Origin: Callipepla californica brunnescens | Lineage: Eukaryota; Chordata; Aves; Galliformes; Odontophoridae | Assembly (NCBI GenBank): GCA_023055505.1 | Contig: JALIRH010000001.1 | Span: forward strand, 93,836,530 to 93,900,529 | Direction of reading: 5' to 3' | Length of the DNA stretch: 64,000 bases | Part shown: in pieces, positions 60,569-64,000 of the stretch | How positions within the stretch are numbered: position 1 is the stretch's first letter | Layout of the letters: each line of letters starts with the position of its first letter | Position numbers and translations under genes: made by a program | Notes under the pieces: model-generated | What the model was told of the DNA's origin: nothing | The model's input: the letters and a program-made list of their open reading frames with translations, nothing else | The model's database searches: none

Positions 60569-61767
60569 ATTAGCTTGTTAAGTCACCTATAGAATTATTC
60601 TTTATCAATGTTTAGACTTAGGGGTCTGAACATGAAGTTGAATACTACAGCTCTCTAGCTATGCAACTGCTCTTAATTTTGCCTTCATAGTGGTTGTCTG
60701 GTTTCACCTCCATGGGAAGGAATCTGCAGATTATCTCAGATATGGGAGCAATCATACTGAAAAAGCGGTTAGTTCCCCTTAGTCTGATCTGGAACTCAGG
60801 AGATCTGAATGGGGTCATGAGCAGGTCAGTAATTCAACATCTGCTCAATCCTGCCTGAAATAGAAATCTCAGCCTTTCTGCTTAAAATCAGTGAGAGACC
60901 CAAATCACCTGGAGTTCTTAAGGCATCTATTTATGTATATAAATTCGTTTTCTTTGTATATTTATGAGCTTTTACAGTTACAGGGTTTTTTTGTTTGTTT
61001 TTTCTTCTCTTCAGCAGCAAAAATAGAAGACTAACAAGATGATTATTAATAGTAACATAGAGTCCTGCACGGCTGAAAATGTCTAAGAAAACTAAGAAAG
61101 CACAGTAAAATACATTTTGTGCATTGGTATTTTCTATATGCAAACAGATCAATAACATTTTATCTAATACTCATTAACATAGAATGAACTGTTCAAAATG
61201 AACAAACAAAATTCTTCAAAAGTGTGTTAAGCAAACATGTTCAAACAGTAAATGCATGCAATACACTTCTTTCAGTATGTCTCAGCTAGAATGAAGGAAC
61301 ATATTTTACTCAGCTATGATCAGATAGAGTGAGAGGCACAGTCATCTGGGCTCTTAGTTTACTATACAGTCCATGTGCAGAGCACATTTCCCCCTTATCT
61401 CTGTACTGTCACACTAACATCAGATAAAATCAAGAAAAATATAAAACTAGCTTTCCAGATGACTAACTGTATTTATTCTGTTCTATAAATAAGAAACTAT
61501 ATTATACAATTTGGAAGTAAAGAAAAACAACTGGCAACTCTTCTTTCCCTTAAATATTTGACATATGAGCCTGTAATGGAACTAATTAAGTTTACAGAAA
61601 TAACTTGTCTATAATAAATTTTGTCATGTTTAGCCCATATTTATCTACTTAATTGGACCACCTGTGAAATTATGCTTGGTTGATAAGGAAATAAACTTTC
61701 TGTTAATAGTCCTAAATTGATTTTATAAACTATAATCTTCCAGGTAAAATATGAAGATTGAAAAAAG

Positions 61768-61784
61768 CAAACAAACAAACAAAT
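61768..61784. repeat. (CAAA)n microsatellite
   Basis: Four CAAA units after an A run. Confidence 0.85.
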
Positions 61785-64000
61785 AAGAACCACATAGTTA
61801 TATAGCTGTTGATGTTAGTTTCTTTTTTTATGAATTTTTAAAAAGATCAAAGTGATTCTATTCCAGGATACTGAGGATTTTTGAGTACGTATTATGGTGC
61901 TTCACCTCTCATCCAAGTTTCTGCTTGCTATAATTAACATAAATCATTCAAGAGTACATTTTGTTAATTTTGATTAATCTCACAGGACACTGACAATAGT
62001 TTTTAAGAAGATAGTAGCAGAATTGACTGACTGTAAGAAAAGGAAATGCACCAGAGTATATGTTTGCTTCAAATCAAATCACATCTAGTCAAGAAATCAC
62101 AATTTTTGTTTTACAATAAATGACACACAAACATAGTTATGCTAGTACCCTCCTCACATGCACAGCTAGCTATAGTTTGCTTAGCCACCATTAGAACAGT
62201 TTAAAAGTGAAAGTCTCCCTAAGTCCAATTTCAAGAGATATTTTGGAATTAACGTGCATGCAAAGTCAAATTTTTGGCTGTTGCTGGTGATATCATGAAA
62301 TCTCTCACCTTTAATAATAGCTGAGATTACCTCAGCTAAACCTCAGATCAATAAGGAACTGAACACTATTATGAAAAAAGCCAAGAATGTGTGAAGCTTT
62401 ATTCAATAGAAACAAAACATGACTATAAAATATTTTTATTCAACTTGGTCTTTCTTTATAATGGATTTTAACATAATTTGAAGTATTTCACACTGTTTCA
62501 GCAAGCAGCATATTGACCTTGGTGACAGAGCACTTACTGTGAGCTGAACATACCTGTCTTTTTCACTGTGCCAATAGATATGCAAAAATAGAAAACTTAA
62601 GATAAGTGAATTTTCCCTGCTTATTTTTCAGTTTTAATTCTTAAAGGATTGCTCCTTTACATTTTGAGTAAGCATACTCTATCATGGCACAATGTGGATT
62701 TCTAGCTAGGGCATTCACATACAAAGTGGAGTAGAAGTGAAGTTTGATCAGAATCTATCTGCAGTTCTCAGTCACTCTACTTGTGAGACTGACAAGTCAG
62801 TTCACTTTCTATCATGAATCCTACAGCTTGTCTCCACATGGTTTATCATTCTGTCATGCAGTTCCTCAAGGGGCAAGACTGAAGGTGTAAACAGATTTCA
62901 GGTAGTTTATAATCATGGTAAATCAATGTCAGTTGCTGAGCTAAACTGAATAATACAATGCTGAAAATGCCACTGCTATTTCTGTGATGCTTTTCTTTTT
63001 AGTTGTTTTATTTTTTACCAGTTCTGCATTCTAGACATAGACAGTAAGAATCACAGATACCACAGTCTATAAAAACAATAAATGTCAGTCTTTTTCATGC
63101 TGTGAGTATAATACCTATACAACATACTTCTGTTGTTGTTTTTGTTTTTGTTTTCTTACAGAAAGGTAAGGAATCTCTTAACTACAGCCAGGTAGAAATT
63201 GGATCTTCCATACATGTTCTCAGTTTTCCTAAAAAAAAAAAAAAAAATAATAGCTTCAAAATAAAATTTGGAAGCAAATGCTTTTCAGGTGAGTTAAATT
63301 TTTTTTTTCTGGTTGCTATGAGAGAAGATGTTTTAAATTGAAATATTAAAATAATATATTCCAACAAGTACAGAATCAAAGTATTAAGAAAGTATCTCCA
63401 CATTTCTGCAATTCTTCAAGTGTTATTCTAAAAAGAAATATAGTAAATATGTACATTCTATTAGCTATTTAGATTTCAGACTTTAGAAAGATAATTGGTT
63501 TGCTGTGGTTATTTCATAATCCATTTTTTAATCACAGACAAATCATCTAAAATGACAGACTTCAGGAGGACAAGCTACTGTGTGGCTGCTAAATTTGTCT
63601 ATAGCATAGCCCTGGAAAGTAATGCCATCTATTGATGTAGCATGCTCCTGACTGAATTGATCTGCAAAGTATACTCTGAGAAAGCTCACGTAGAGCCTTG
63701 CAAGAAGGATTATAAAATATTAAAAATGTTGTAGGCAGAGAAACTTTGATGGAGGTTTTCTTAGGAGCATACACAAAGGGGCAGATCACTTGTCTTCAGG
63801 ACCCTCAGAAAATGAGCTTTTACAAATTTTCAGCACAGTTCTACTTGGTAGGAATAGATATTTTTGCTCATTCATCTCTTAGCTCTATCCTATCTTAAAA
63901 AATGAAATGTCCTGAATCAGGTTAACCTTCTTTGGGACTGGGGAATTCTGTCTCAGTGTTATTTAGTCTGATCTTTCAAAGCTGTAAGTAAAACATGGAA

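Larger units (their letters stand above)
54411..64000. other. 9.6 kb of AT-rich unique sequence without recognisable genes
   Basis: No domain-bearing ORF, RNA gene or transposon recognised on either strand; ORFs are 60-93 codons. It contains a (CTT)n run at 54,770-54,795, a perfect 14-bp inverted repeat at 60,536-60,568, a (CAAA)n run at 61,768-61,784 and a poly-A run near 63,232-63,247. Slightly GC-richer patches at about 60,690-60,910 and 62,690-62,960 have no identifiable content. Confidence 0.6.

Noticed and set aside
63611..63650. GGAAAGTAATGCCATCTATTG as another mariner terminus
   Set aside because: It resembles the Galluhop terminal repeat for only about 15 bp and no further mariner sequence follows.

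Overview
The window looks like nuclear DNA of a bird, probably a galliform (chicken-like). It is AT-rich and non-coding. It carries many 5'-truncated CR1 LINEs, two mariner elements that closely resemble chicken Galluhop/Mariner1_GG as I remember it, and solo LTRs of avian endogenous-retrovirus type. There is no bacterial gene organisation: no ORF longer than about 190 codons, no operons, no ribosome binding sites, no rRNA or tRNA. I found no host protein-coding exon that I can defend. The stretch is best read as a gene desert or the inside of a very large intron.

Layout. Bases 1-578 look like the 3' end of an endogenous retroelement (internal tail, polypurine tract, candidate LTR). From 579 to 11.2 kb is mostly unique AT-rich sequence with small microsatellites, one short CR1 3' tail (about 9.74-9.88 kb) and a weak integrase-like ORF (6.47-6.71 kb). 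At 11.27-11.61 kb a CR1 3' end encodes the last residues of the CR1 reverse-transcriptase ORF. It is followed by a 425-bp compound TTTC/TC microsatellite (11.785-12.209 kb). From 12.2 to 20.7 kb nothing is recognisable. At 20.7-21.25 kb lies a mariner deletion derivative, and at 21.78-22.33 kb a solo LTR. The 22.3-32.0 kb stretch is again unique. A second mariner deletion derivative, inverted, lies at 32.03-32.53 kb.

The 35-54 kb part is the repeat-dense half. CR1 copies lie at 35.46-36.41, 40.99-41.45, 42.99-43.58, 47.64-47.94, 48.38-48.43, 49.39-50.26 (minus), 53.26-53.40 (minus) and 53.90-54.41 kb. A GC-richer LTR fragment lies at 40.33-40.99 kb, and two more copies of the 21.8-kb LTR lie at 43.97-44.52 and 52.46-53.03 kb. 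The last one is flanked by a perfect 5-bp target duplication. From 54.4 kb to the end there is only AT-rich unique sequence.

The genes do not work together, because none of the transposon coding regions is intact. The strongest unexplained signal is a perfect hairpin at 42,085-42,146 (28-bp arms, 6-nt loop). I saw no convincing undescribed multi-gene system. Family assignments rest on remembered consensus features and by-eye alignment, not on a database search.
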